Origin: Gammaproteobacteria bacterium
GTDB lineage: Bacteria > Pseudomonadota > Gammaproteobacteria > Chromatiales > Chromatiaceae
Length of the DNA stretch: 32,843 bases
Reading direction: 5' to 3'
NCBI GenBank assembly: GCA_009908845.1
Contig: JAAAOQ010000159.1
Coordinates: 1 to 32,843, forward strand
In this document: piece after piece, positions 8,864 to 16,993 of the stretch
Numbering within the stretch: position 1 is the first letter of the stretch
Layout of the letters: every line of letters begins with the position of its first letter
Position numbers and translations under genes: made by a program
Notes under the pieces: model-generated
Database searches by the model: none
What the model was told of the DNA's origin: nothing
Seen by the model: only the letters and a program-made list of their open reading frames with translations

Positions 8864-10101
8864 TGCTCCCCTCCAGTCGCCCCTGGCACAGCCCGCAGCA
8901 GCGGCAGTAGCTGGTCGAGGTGCTCGCTCCAGCTGTAGTGCCGCAAGACATAATCCCGGCCCTGCGCGCCGCGCGTGGCGCGCTCCGTTCCCTGCAGCAG
9001 CCTCAGGGACAGCTGCGCGAGCTCCTCGACAGCCTCGGCCACCAGCCAGTCGCTGCCGGCGTCCGGGCGCAGGCCATCAAGGGCCTGCGGGGTGACCACC
9101 ACCGGACAGCCCATCGCCAGCGCCTCGAGCACCTTGTTCTGCACGCCGCGGGCGATGCGCAATGGCGCGACCGCACCCATCGCGTGCGCCAGATAGGGGC
9201 GGATATCCGGCACCGCGCCGGTCACCGTGATGCCGAGCTGCTCGCCCAAGGCGCAGACCTCGGGCAAGGGGCGTGCCCCGACGATGTAGAATCGGGCCTC
9301 CGGCAGCGCCGCACGGATGCGGGGAAAGACCTGCTCGGCGAAGAAGACCACCGCGTCGACATTGGCCCAGTAGTCCATCGCGCCGGTGAAGACCAGGGCG
9401 CGGGTCTCGGCGGGATAGGGATTCGGAAGATCGGCCTCAGGTGAGAAATAGGCGGTATCCACGCCGTTGTCGATCGCATGGACCTGTTCGCGCGGGGTCT
9501 GCGTGAGCTGGCAGAACAGGTCTACCTCGTGTTGGCTGACCAGCACCGAGGCGCTCGCCTGGGCGGCGACGGCGCGCTCGAACTGGAGCAAGGTCCGCGA
9601 CTCGCGCCGATAAATCCAGCTCATCGGAAAGCGACGGCGCTGCGCGTACTGCCGCCACTTGTCGGAATCGACATCGACGAAATCGACCACCTGAGGCCGC
9701 GTTGCGGCGCGCGCGGCCGGCTGAGTCGGCAGGTACTGCGCCATTGCCGACGAGAACACCAGGGTGCGCATGGGGCCGGCGCGCGTGGTCTTGCGCACCC
9801 AAGCGCGCATGCGCCGATCGCGATAATAGGGCACGGTCAGGGCCTCGCCGGTGAGCAGGCCGCGGAGACTGCGAAGCTTAGCCCAGCGCGGTTTGAGCGG
9901 CACGAGACAGAGCGTAGCGCAGTACGCCGACACCTCGTCGCGATAGCGCCAGTCGTGCGGATCATCGACAAAGGCGCCAAGATGGATGTGGAAGTACCCG
10001 GCCAGATGGCGCAGCAGATTAAACGAGCGGATCTTATCGCCCTTGTTCGGCGGGTAAGGGATGCGATGCGCCAGGAACAGCAGCTCCGGCTTGCCGCTCA
10101 C
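8860..10101 (-). CDS. XrtA-system glycosyltransferase, TIGR03087 type
   Basis: This 413-residue GT-B glycosyltransferase matches the exosortase-associated family often called Stp1. The N terminus has the diagnostic FLAHRIPYPPNKGDKIRSFN. The C-terminal domain has LVFTGAMDYWANVDAVVFF, then YIVGARP, and the loop RIARGVQNKVLEALAMGCPV. The frame remains open upstream to 10527, but that stretch is the FemAB gene read in another frame. The start is the GTG at 10099-10101, which overlaps the FemAB stop as GTGA. It is cytoplasmic and probably adds an early sugar of the repeat unit. The pairing with TIGR03088-type glycosyltransferase and exosortase A is the standard arrangement of this system. Confidence 0.93.
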   Translation of the reverse strand: MSGKPELLFLAHRIPYPPNKGDKIRSFNLLRHLAGYFHIHLGAFVDDPHDWRYRDEVSAYCATLCLVPLKPRWAKLRSLRGLLTGEALTVPYYRDRRMRAWVRKTTRAGPMRTLVFSSAMAQYLPTQPAARAATRPQVVDFVDVDSDKWRQYAQRRRFPMSWIYRRESRTLLQFERAVAAQASASVLVSQHEVDLFCQLTQTPREQVHAIDNGVDTAYFSPEADLPNPYPAETRALVFTGAMDYWANVDAVVFFAEQVFPRIRAALPEARFYIVGARPLPEVCALGEQLGITVTGAVPDIRPYLAHAMGAVAPLRIARGVQNKVLEALAMGCPVVVTPQALDGLRPDAGSDWLVAEAVEELAQLSLRLLQGTERATRGAQGRDYVLRHYSWSEHLDQLLPLLRAVPGATGGEQ

Positions 10102-11174
10102 CCGATCCTCCGCGCGAGCCAAGGTCCGAGCCGATTGGCGACGAACAACGGCAACCGCTTCCAGCCGGCGATGAACAGCCGGTATTTGGGATTCAGCGGG
10201 TTGATCTCGGGGATCTGCTTGGCGCGGACCAGGTGATACTCGTAGTGGAGCGGCTGCGGCTCGAAGCCCCAGTTCTTCTTGAAGCTGAACGAGCCGGTGC
10301 CGCGCTTGCTGCGCCCGTAATCGAACCAGCGGTAGCCCTGCTCGCAGGCGCGGCGCATCACCTCCCAGTACAAGAAATCGAAGCCGGCCAGCGCGCGCGC
10401 CGAGGTCGTGCCGCCGCCGTAGTAAGGCAATACCTCGTCGCGGAAGTAGAAGCTGAGCACGCTGGAGATGGGCTCGCCGTCTTTGGTGACAGTGGTCACA
10501 TCGCAGTCGGCCCCAAACTCTTCGCACAACGCCTGCAGGTAGCGTTTCGGGAAGACCGGTGTCCCGAGGCGGTGGACGCTGTCGGCATAGATGCGGAAGA
10601 AGCGCTCGACATCGGGATCGATCTCGCTCTGCAGCCCGTTCTTGATGCCTTTGCGTACCATCGCCCGCTGCTTGCGCGGGATGGCCTGGAGGTTCTTGTC
10701 CGGCTCCGGGTCGATGGGCTTGCGGAAGGTGACATAGAGATCACCCTTGCAGGGCCAGTCTGGATTGCGCCGCTCACGATGGCGCAGCTCCAGATAGTCC
10801 ACCTGCAGGTCTTCCGCCAAGGCGCGGGCGGCGGCAGTCAGACTGTTGGCCGCCTGCTGATCCTGAGCCGCGACCCCGCCGTAGACGCAGAATGGGACGG
10901 AGATCAGCGCATTGCCGAACAGCAGGCTCTTGACCTGGCCGAGCGGAAGCACGCCAGTGATCGCGCCCGCTCGCTCGCTGTAGAGGTAGTAGGTACGGTG
11001 GCCGAGACGCTCTTCCAAGATGCGCCGCCAGCCGGCGCGATGGAAGAAGGTCGCCTCCGGGCAGTGCTGGACGAAGGCGTCCCACGCGACTTCACCACCG
11101 GAAACCATCTCCACGATGCGGTCCGGCGCATCGGCCATCGCGACCCCAGCGCTACCGGCTTCTGGGGCGTTCAC
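10098..11174 (-). CDS. FemAB-related XrtA/PEP-CTERM system protein
   Basis: This 358-residue protein carries a GNAT-like FemAB fold (TIGR03019 type), recognised by FFHRAGWRRILEE, the central RKQRAMVRKGIKNG basic segment, and FDYGRSKRGTGSFSFKKNWG near the C terminus. Classical FemABX proteins transfer amino acids from aminoacyl-tRNA to peptidoglycan precursors. The exosortase-linked branch is thought to modify the exopolysaccharide or its precursor, but the substrate is unproven. It starts at the GTG at 11172-11174, overlapping the deacetylase stop as GTGA, and ends in a GTGA overlap with the next glycosyltransferase. No signal peptide is seen, so it is probably cytoplasmic. Confidence 0.92.
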   Translation of the reverse strand: MNAPEAGSAGVAMADAPDRIVEMVSGGEVAWDAFVQHCPEATFFHRAGWRRILEERLGHRTYYLYSERAGAITGVLPLGQVKSLLFGNALISVPFCVYGGVAAQDQQAANSLTAAARALAEDLQVDYLELRHRERRNPDWPCKGDLYVTFRKPIDPEPDKNLQAIPRKQRAMVRKGIKNGLQSEIDPDVERFFRIYADSVHRLGTPVFPKRYLQALCEEFGADCDVTTVTKDGEPISSVLSFYFRDEVLPYYGGGTTSARALAGFDFLYWEVMRRACEQGYRWFDYGRSKRGTGSFSFKKNWGFEPQPLHYEYHLVRAKQIPEINPLNPKYRLFIAGWKRLPLFVANRLGPWLARRIG

Positions 11175-12019
11175 CCGGCCCTCCCATGCAAAAAGATCTC
11201 GTCCATCCGCCCCCAGGAGAAGTCGCGTAAGAGTCGCGTCAAGCGGGCCTCGGTCCGCGAGAGATTGAGGTAATGGCGAATCCGGGTCTTGAGACTAATG
11301 CCACGCTGACGCGGCTGCTCCGGATCGATTTCCCAAGGATGGAAATAGAAGACCGCAGGCTCGCCGTCATTCCGGTTGACACGCCGCAGTGCCCAGCGCG
11401 ACAGCGCATACGGCAAAAGGCGAAAATATCCACCACCACCACAGGGGAATTTGCGTTGGCCCACCATCACTGTCGTAACAGGCACCTCAAGAATTCCATC
11501 GTCATTCTGATGCCGGAAGGCAAAGCGCGGCGCCTCGGGCATTCCATACAGATCGTGATGAATCGGATAGATGCTCGAACTGTAGGCATGCCCGGCCTCG
11601 AGCAACTCATCCAACGCCCAGAGATTATCGCGTCCAATCGAGTAACTTGCAGCACGATAACCCTTCACGGGCGCACCGATCGTGTCCTCTAGCAGCGCCT
11701 TTGTGCGCCTAACATCGGCCCTAAATTCAGAACGGCTCTGATTGATAACCCGAACATGGTCATAGCCGTGGCTTGCAACCTCATGGCCCAGCTCGCTCAG
11801 CTCGCGCACCATTGAGGGATACCGCTCAGCGATCCAGCCCAGAACAAAAAAAGTTGCCGAAACACGATGCTCGTCGAAGAGAGTTACGATGCGCTCGATA
11901 TTCCCTTGCACGCGGCAGGGTAGTTTCTCCCACCTCTCCCGAGGTATGCTCGATTCAAACGCAGAGACTTGAAAGTAATCTTCCACATCCACTGTCATCG
12001 CATTGCGGATCAGCGTCAT
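11171..12019 (-). CDS. XrtA-system polysaccharide deacetylase
   Basis: This 282-residue NodB-type deacetylase belongs to the PEP-CTERM locus subfamily (TIGR03006 type). Recognisable elements are the N-terminal AMTVDVEDYFQVSAFE with the catalytic and metal Asp residues, SHGYDHVRV (HxxxH metal ligands), GYRAASYSI, FPCGGGGYFR, and FYFHPWEID near the C terminus. It should deacetylate the exopolysaccharide or a lipid-linked precursor. There is no clear signal peptide, which is usual for the subfamily. ATG at 12017-12019 is the likely start, 25 bases after the previous gene, with only a weak GGAAAAAG ribosome-binding region. The regional fall in GC begins around this gene. Confidence 0.94.
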   Translation of the reverse strand: MTLIRNAMTVDVEDYFQVSAFESSIPRERWEKLPCRVQGNIERIVTLFDEHRVSATFFVLGWIAERYPSMVRELSELGHEVASHGYDHVRVINQSRSEFRADVRRTKALLEDTIGAPVKGYRAASYSIGRDNLWALDELLEAGHAYSSSIYPIHHDLYGMPEAPRFAFRHQNDDGILEVPVTTVMVGQRKFPCGGGGYFRLLPYALSRWALRRVNRNDGEPAVFYFHPWEIDPEQPRQRGISLKTRIRHYLNLSRTEARLTRLLRDFSWGRMDEIFLHGRAG

Positions 12020-12044
12020 GATCTTTTTCCAGCGTTTGATTGTC

Positions 12045-13505
12045 CTAGAATGACCTTTGCACCGTCGCAGTTACCCTGTTCTCCTGATAGTCGTTCTCTC
12101 CATTACTCCCATCGAGCTCACGAAAGCTGTAGCTCAAAGACGCATTTAAGCGAGGCCCAAGCTGCCGCTGCAAGCCGAACCGCGTAAAGTAAAGAGTTTG
12201 ATCTCCGTCGACGCCGCCCGAGTCCCTTTGCTGCAGGCTTCCATCCGCAAACAACGAGGTCCGAGGCCGAACCCGCCAGGACAGGTTACCTGCAATCGAC
12301 TGAGCCTGTTCGGTCCGGTTACTGATCTCGAAGTCTCGTTCTTCATGGAACAATCGTATACCCCATCCCGTTTTGCGCCGCTCACCAGTATAGGCAACGC
12401 TCAGACGCCTGCTAACGAACGCACCGCTGCGCAGTTCCGGCGATTCCAGATCCAGAAACACCGGCTCGCCATCAACGATAAGTGCCTCCTCAATAGTTGC
12501 GTTAACACCCCGCGGAATGGTCTGATCGCTCTCGAACTCGTTCACCGTTGTAATCTCTTCCCTGTAGTCCAATAATACTTGGCTGTTTCGGAGCCGATGA
12601 CGAAGAGAGGCCCCATAGGTCGTGCCAAACACTCGATCACCAACAAACGCCTCCATAAAAGTACGCTCCCCGGGGGCAAAAGTACTACCCAAACGCCAAG
12701 TCAGACCGTCTTGCTGACTTCGCGCTCCTCCCTGCTCAAACTCGTTCTCCTCATAACCGATCGTCCCAAACAAACTAAAGCGGTCGGTTACATTCCAGCG
12801 ACCGAGCGCGTCTATCCGCGGCAGCGAGCTGAATGAGCCATCATCAAAGTCAGTTTGAGACCAAGCAAACGAAAGACCCCAGCCGAAACGACTGAAGCGG
12901 GTACCACTTGTGATATCCAAGTTAACGGAGTTGCGTTCACTGCTGCTATCGTCCGCACTACTATCCAATATCTCCACTCGATTGTAGCTATAACGGAACA
13001 ATACTTCAGCCAAATCATCAAGGCGCTCGGTATAGACTGGGCTGACACGGAATGTCAGCACATCTGTCCGGTTCGAATCCCGGGTCAAATTATCTCCACC
13101 GGCACGTTCACCAGTGAGCTGTCGCTGGGTGAAGCCAGCGCTGCTGTCAATCGAGAGACGTTCCGGCAAAAGCTCAACTCCGCCATCAGCAAAGAATTGA
13201 TGAAAAAGCCGGTCCTCAGTGGTATCCTGCCAATAGAGGAGGCTTTGCAGATTGTACCCCACTCTCGCGCGCGCGCTCCCGCCCTGCCGACTGAAATTAA
13301 AACCGGTATTAAGCTGGGAGACAAATTCGGACTCCTCTTCGCCTACCGGATCGAGTCCAATATTATCGGAAAAAACCTGGCTAAACGATAGCCGCGGATT
13401 AAACTCCCAGTCCAGTTCTTGAGCAAACGCCGATACAGTTACGCTTCCAAAAACAGCGCTAGCAACAACTAGTAAGTTTATTGACTGGGCAGAACTATGG
13501 CTCAT
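12045..13505 (-). CDS. PEP-CTERM system-associated outer-membrane beta-barrel protein (TIGR03016 type)
   Basis: This 486-residue protein has an N-terminal signal peptide (hydrophobic residues 9-26, cleavage near SAFAQE). It is followed by many alternating amphipathic strands and ends in a terminal Phe (TATVQRSF), as in Bam-dependent beta-barrels. The pattern NPRLSFSQVFSDNIGL and repeated strand pairs rich in Tyr, Phe, Arg and Ser match the outer-membrane protein of exosortase A loci. It probably forms the outer-membrane conduit or anchoring barrel for the polysaccharide; the function is not demonstrated. Its ATG overlaps the kinase stop as ATGA at 13502-13505. Expression is probably translationally coupled to the kinase and chain-length genes. 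Confidence 0.9.
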   Translation of the reverse strand: MSHSSAQSINLLVVASAVFGSVTVSAFAQELDWEFNPRLSFSQVFSDNIGLDPVGEEESEFVSQLNTGFNFSRQGGSARARVGYNLQSLLYWQDTTEDRLFHQFFADGGVELLPERLSIDSSAGFTQRQLTGERAGGDNLTRDSNRTDVLTFRVSPVYTERLDDLAEVLFRYSYNRVEILDSSADDSSSERNSVNLDITSGTRFSRFGWGLSFAWSQTDFDDGSFSSLPRIDALGRWNVTDRFSLFGTIGYEENEFEQGGARSQQDGLTWRLGSTFAPGERTFMEAFVGDRVFGTTYGASLRHRLRNSQVLLDYREEITTVNEFESDQTIPRGVNATIEEALIVDGEPVFLDLESPELRSGAFVSRRLSVAYTGERRKTGWGIRLFHEERDFEISNRTEQAQSIAGNLSWRVRPRTSLFADGSLQQRDSGGVDGDQTLYFTRFGLQRQLGPRLNASLSYSFRELDGSNGENDYQENRVTATVQRSF

Positions 13506-14443
13506 TGCCCAGCCCCACCCGGCCCGTATACATAACCATACCCGTATCCTCCATAACCGTAATAGCTGCCACCTGCCAAATGGCGCGTTTTATTGAGCAC
13601 AATCCCGACTGGCTTGGAGGAGTCTAAAAGACCCAATGCATCCTTAACAGTGTGCTGTAAACTCTTCTGTGCCTCGACTACGAAGACGATCTGACCAACG
13701 AGATTCGACAAGATCACCGACTCACTTGTCACCAGCAACGGCGGCGAGTCAAAGATGATGATACGGTCCTCATAACGGCTCGCCATTTCATGCATCAGTC
13801 GCTGCATCTCGCCGCTTGCCAGCAGCTCATTGGCCCGAGGGTGATATTTTCCCATTGGAATGATACGCAGTTTGGGAACGTTGGTGCGTAACATCACATC
13901 ACCAACGTCTAAATCATTTTCCAAAAGTAGATCAATTAGCCCAGGGCCAGACGGAACCTTTAGGGCGCGATGAACTCGCGCTCGACCAACATCGGCATCT
14001 ACCAGCAATACCGTTTTGTCCATTTCCATAGCGATGCTCATCGCTAGATTGATCGCGGTATAGGTCTTTCCCTCTCCGGGCAAAGAGCTAGTTATCATAA
14101 TCAGGTTACCCTGATCGACCAGCGATGCCGTTCGGCCGAAGGCATTCTCAAGCAATGGGCGTTTAATGATACGAAATTCCTCGGCAACCCTCGAACGATC
14201 CGCATCAGGTGTCACGTATCCCTGTTTTTTGAGACCATCGAGGTCGATATCGACCTTCGATCCGCAATCCGTTTCGTCGTGCTCAGGCGTCGAATTAGAG
14301 AGGCCGGCCGGACGATCATCACTCAGTCTCTGCCCAGGTTGGTCAATCCGGCGCTGCGAATCTTCGGATAAAACCTGTTGTTGCTGCAGACGCTTAGCAG
14401 CCTGCTCAATCAAGCTTGAGCTTTCATCGCTTCCCTTAGTCAT
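13502..14443 (-). CDS. XrtA-associated tyrosine autokinase
   Basis: This is a bacterial tyrosine kinase of about 313 residues (TIGR03018 type) that should work with the adjacent chain-length determinant to control polymerisation and export. Walker A is ITSSLPGEGKT near residue 117, Walker A' is VLLVDAD near 145, and Walker B is IIIFDSPP near 227. The C terminus is a Tyr/Gly tail, YYGYGGYGYGYVYGPGG, the expected autophosphorylation cluster. The first 75 residues look polar and disordered. The frame is open upstream to 14527, but that part overlaps the Wzz gene. The ATG at 14441-14443 overlaps the Wzz stop as ATGA and is the better start. Confidence 0.94.
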   Translation of the reverse strand: MTKGSDESSSLIEQAAKRLQQQQVLSEDSQRRIDQPGQRLSDDRPAGLSNSTPEHDETDCGSKVDIDLDGLKKQGYVTPDADRSRVAEEFRIIKRPLLENAFGRTASLVDQGNLIMITSSLPGEGKTYTAINLAMSIAMEMDKTVLLVDADVGRARVHRALKVPSGPGLIDLLLENDLDVGDVMLRTNVPKLRIIPMGKYHPRANELLASGEMQRLMHEMASRYEDRIIIFDSPPLLVTSESVILSNLVGQIVFVVEAQKSLQHTVKDALGLLDSSKPVGIVLNKTRHLAGGSYYGYGGYGYGYVYGPGGAGQ

Positions 14444-16011
14444 GGAAACAGACGCCCCAATGGCTTTAGATAACTCGCTTCTGTTGCTAACGTACCAGCA
14501 AAAGCAACAAAAAGCAGCAGACCGCATACAGCGAGTGCTAGCAATTCCAAACGTTCCCTTCGGCGTTGCTGTTCGTTACGATGCAGCACGACATTTCCGA
14601 GAACAGGAAATCCCGTCACCTGATTAAGCGTCCGGCGGTCGTCGAATACAGGGCGCAGCAGCGAAAGCAGGAAAGCGAGCCCACCACCAGCGGCTAGCGC
14701 AAGGATCAATACCGCCGAGATCAAAGCAGATCGATTCGGGGCAGAGGGTGACCTCGGCAACCGCGCTGGCTCAATGATTCGAAATTGCACCTGCTCACCT
14801 TGGTCCTCGACATCTTGCGACATCGCAGCCTGCTCACGGCGCTTAAGCAATGCGACATAGTTTTCTTGATTCACGGAATAGTCGCGATTCAAACGTTTCA
14901 GTTCAGCCTCCACCTTAGGGATCGTATCAACCAGGCGCTGAAGTTCCTCGACGCGACGACGTTGTTCGTCAACACGCACCTGGAGTGAGGAAACGTCGAT
15001 ATCGGCGTTCGCCTTTGCCATACGCAATTGCTGAAAGACCGGGTTGGCATCTAGCTCGCTTAGGTTGCGCCCCAGCGGGGAGCCGGCCTGTTGAGCAATT
15101 GCCTCCTGCCGCTGCTTCTTGAAATCCTCCAACTTCCGCTTAATGGAGCGAATATCAGGGTGACGGTCGGTGAAATTCAGGCTCAGCTCATCGAGCTTCT
15201 GCTGAAGCGTCTGGATGCGCATCTCCAGCGCCGGATCAACAGGCCGAGCCGGGCCATCCGGGCCCATGATCCCGAAGGTAGGTTCTTCGCCGGATAACTG
15301 ACGCTCAATCTCGTCGCGCCGGCGCTCTGCCTCTCTCAGACTGAGTTCAGTCTCACGCAACTCGGTTTGCGCCTGTTGAAGGCGAGAATAGTAGTCGCCA
15401 CGTTCGCCTGGCAGCATTCCCACGTTTTCGCGCTTAAAGTCAGCCAACCTTCTTTCTGCTTCGCTCAGACGCTGCTCATAAGCTGCGATCTGTTGATCAA
15501 TGAATCGCCGCGCCATGTCAGAGTCGGTACGGGTTTCGGTCAATGATCCTTCAACAAAACTATCGAGAAGGGCCTGAACGACATCGTAGGCCTCTTCGGG
15601 ATCGAGTGAACGGAAAGACAATTCATAGATATTCTCGTCCCTTGACCCCTGAATTTGGATACCAGACCGCAATCTATTTATTAACGCGTCCATTTGGGAT
15701 TCTGTTGTCGCCGCTAGGTGCATGTCGGTTGCTCGCGCTACATTCTCGAGCTTTGGCCGGGTCAGTAACATCCGTGTCATCATTTTAACGCGCTGGTCGA
15801 TGCCCGGATCAATTGCAAGCCCCCGAAGTAGAGGCGCAAGCATTGTCCGAGTATCAACATATACTCGAGCTGACGAACGATATTCATCAGGAATCTCGGC
15901 CGTATATGCCCAACCGACCAATGAAACCAACCATGCCACGGCGATAACGAGCCAGCGGAAGCGCCAGATGCCGCGAAGGTAACCGAGCACCTGGTTCAAT
16001 AGTTCATGCAT
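14440..16011 (-). CDS. XrtA-system polysaccharide chain-length determinant (Wzz-like)
   Basis: This 523-residue inner-membrane protein has the Wzz/PCP co-polymerase layout. A first membrane helix lies at about residues 19-37, followed by the Wzz motif EYRSSARVYVDTRTML. A long coiled-coil periplasmic region (about 160-400) is rich in Glu, Arg, Leu and Gln. A second helix follows after the Pro-rich PARLPRSPSAPNR, and another hydrophobic segment lies close to the C terminus (LLALAVCGLLLFVAFAG). This matches the TIGR03007-type chain-length protein of exosortase loci. It sets polymer length together with the kinase encoded immediately downstream. The ATG at 16009-16011 has an AAGGA ribosome-binding site 9 bases upstream. 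Confidence 0.94.
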   Translation of the reverse strand: MHELLNQVLGYLRGIWRFRWLVIAVAWLVSLVGWAYTAEIPDEYRSSARVYVDTRTMLAPLLRGLAIDPGIDQRVKMMTRMLLTRPKLENVARATDMHLAATTESQMDALINRLRSGIQIQGSRDENIYELSFRSLDPEEAYDVVQALLDSFVEGSLTETRTDSDMARRFIDQQIAAYEQRLSEAERRLADFKRENVGMLPGERGDYYSRLQQAQTELRETELSLREAERRRDEIERQLSGEEPTFGIMGPDGPARPVDPALEMRIQTLQQKLDELSLNFTDRHPDIRSIKRKLEDFKKQRQEAIAQQAGSPLGRNLSELDANPVFQQLRMAKANADIDVSSLQVRVDEQRRRVEELQRLVDTIPKVEAELKRLNRDYSVNQENYVALLKRREQAAMSQDVEDQGEQVQFRIIEPARLPRSPSAPNRSALISAVLILALAAGGGLAFLLSLLRPVFDDRRTLNQVTGFPVLGNVVLHRNEQQRRRERLELLALAVCGLLLFVAFAGTLATEASYLKPLGRLFP

Positions 16012-16026
16012 TTACCCGTGTCCTTG

Positions 16027-16052
16027 AGATGCTTAATAAAAAATACGCATCT
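16027..16052 (-). promoter_or_regulatory. Inverted repeat just upstream of the wzz ribosome-binding site
   Basis: A perfect 6-base inverted repeat (AGATGC at 16027-16032 and GCATCT at 16047-16052) surrounds an AT-rich 14-base loop, directly upstream of the AAGGA ribosome-binding site of the chain-length gene. In RNA it could form a weak hairpin affecting translation, or it could be an operator. The stem is short, so a functional role is speculative. Confidence 0.25.
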
Positions 16053-16162
16053 TGGCAAACGAAACACCTGCTTAACACAGCTTGCAGCCATTTTAAGCCG
16101 ACAGAACCGAGATCGTACGGATGCCGCAGAATCCCAACTGCCGCAGTCAGGGTTCCTTATCA

Positions 16163-16801
16163 TTAGAACCAGGTTTCAGGGATGATGAGAATGTCTCCAG
16201 GGAGCATGTAAACGTTCTCTTCAATCTTGCCGCGTTTGATAAGATCATCCAAGCGTACGCTAAATTGCTCTGGTTCGCCCTCAACGTTCCGAATGATGCT
16301 CGCGCGATTTCCTGCGGCGAAGTCAGTCAGCCCTCCAACTTCAATCATTAAATCCAATGCGGTCATGTTCTCGCGATAGGGAACACCCCGTGGATTAGTC
16401 GCTTCGCCGACGACGCGTACTTGTTGGCTGTAAGGCCCAACGAAGCCGGTCACGATGACGGTGACGACCGGATCAAGAACATAGGTTGACAAGACCTCTT
16501 CCATGTCTCGTGCAAGCTCGGTCGGCGTGAGCCCGGAGGCAGGAACATCTTCAATCAGCGGCGTCGTAATCTTGCCATCAGGGCGGACCGGCACAGAAGA
16601 GGATAGCTCCGGCAGACCCCACACGAAGATGTTGACATTGTCGCCTGGGCCAATGAGGTAATCCGGAGATTTTTCAAGCGCCATTGACGGCAGCGGCGGG
16701 TACTTTTGACCGGACGCACAGCCGGTAAAGGGAAGCACGATAGCAAGCACCACAGCCATCATACCCGCGGCTCGGGCAGCACCTGAACAGCATATCTTCA
16801 C
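16163..16801 (-). CDS. XrtA-system polysaccharide export lipoprotein (Wza-like)
   Basis: This 212-residue outer-membrane polysaccharide export protein (TIGR03027 type) is short compared with E. coli Wza. A lipoprotein signal ends in the lipobox PFTGC (Cys28). The poly-export domain follows with DYLIGPGDNVNIFVWG, PVRPDGKITTPLI and DPVVTVIV. A SLBB-like segment (QVRVVGEATNPRGVPY, then LMIEVGGLT) leads to the C-terminal NVYMLPGDILIIPE. The GTG at 16799-16801 is preferred as the start because AGGAGG lies 8 bases upstream. A TTG two codons earlier is only 2 bases from that site, so it is unlikely. It should form the export channel with the chain-length protein and the outer-membrane barrel. Confidence 0.94.
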   Translation of the reverse strand: MKICCSGAARAAGMMAVVLAIVLPFTGCASGQKYPPLPSMALEKSPDYLIGPGDNVNIFVWGLPELSSSVPVRPDGKITTPLIEDVPASGLTPTELARDMEEVLSTYVLDPVVTVIVTGFVGPYSQQVRVVGEATNPRGVPYRENMTALDLMIEVGGLTDFAAGNRASIIRNVEGEPEQFSVRLDDLIKRGKIEENVYMLPGDILIIPETWF

Positions 16802-16809
16802 CAGCAAAT

Positions 16810-16815
16810 CCTCCT
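16810..16815 (-). promoter_or_regulatory. Ribosome-binding site of the Wza-like gene
   Basis: A full AGGAGG (complement of these bases) stands 8 bases before the GTG at 16799-16801. It is the strongest Shine-Dalgarno site seen in the minus-strand operon and decides the start in favour of this GTG over the in-frame TTG at 16805-16807. Confidence 0.75.
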
Positions 16816-16864
16816 GTCAAACCTAGCGCATCAGTAAACAGCCTGACTCCAAGGCATCAGTGTA

Positions 16865-16893
16865 TATATAGCGTCGTGACGCCCGGTTGTCCC
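16865..16893 (-). promoter_or_regulatory. Possible sigma-70 promoter before the Wza-like gene
   Basis: On the minus strand GGGACA (16888-16893) and TATATA (16865-16870) are separated by 17 bases, a fair sigma-70 match ahead of the export gene. The 192-base gap to the preceding beta-barrel gene is the longest in the operon, so an internal promoter here is plausible. The -35 box matches only four of six positions. Confidence 0.3.
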
Positions 16894-16993
16894 GAACTCT
16901 CCTCACAGTGTAGCAAAGCAACACAATCTCGCGACAGTGACAGGAAGGGTTACCACGAACTGCAGCACAAAAACAACAACTACCGATGAGGTG

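Noticed and set aside
10102-10527. N-terminal extension of the TIGR03087-type glycosyltransferase
   Set aside because: It overlaps the FemAB coding region and has no homology-like motifs. The GTGA overlap gives a natural start.
10233-11273. A 346-codon open frame on the + strand
   Set aside because: It is antisense to the FemAB gene, which has clear family motifs; the antisense product has none.
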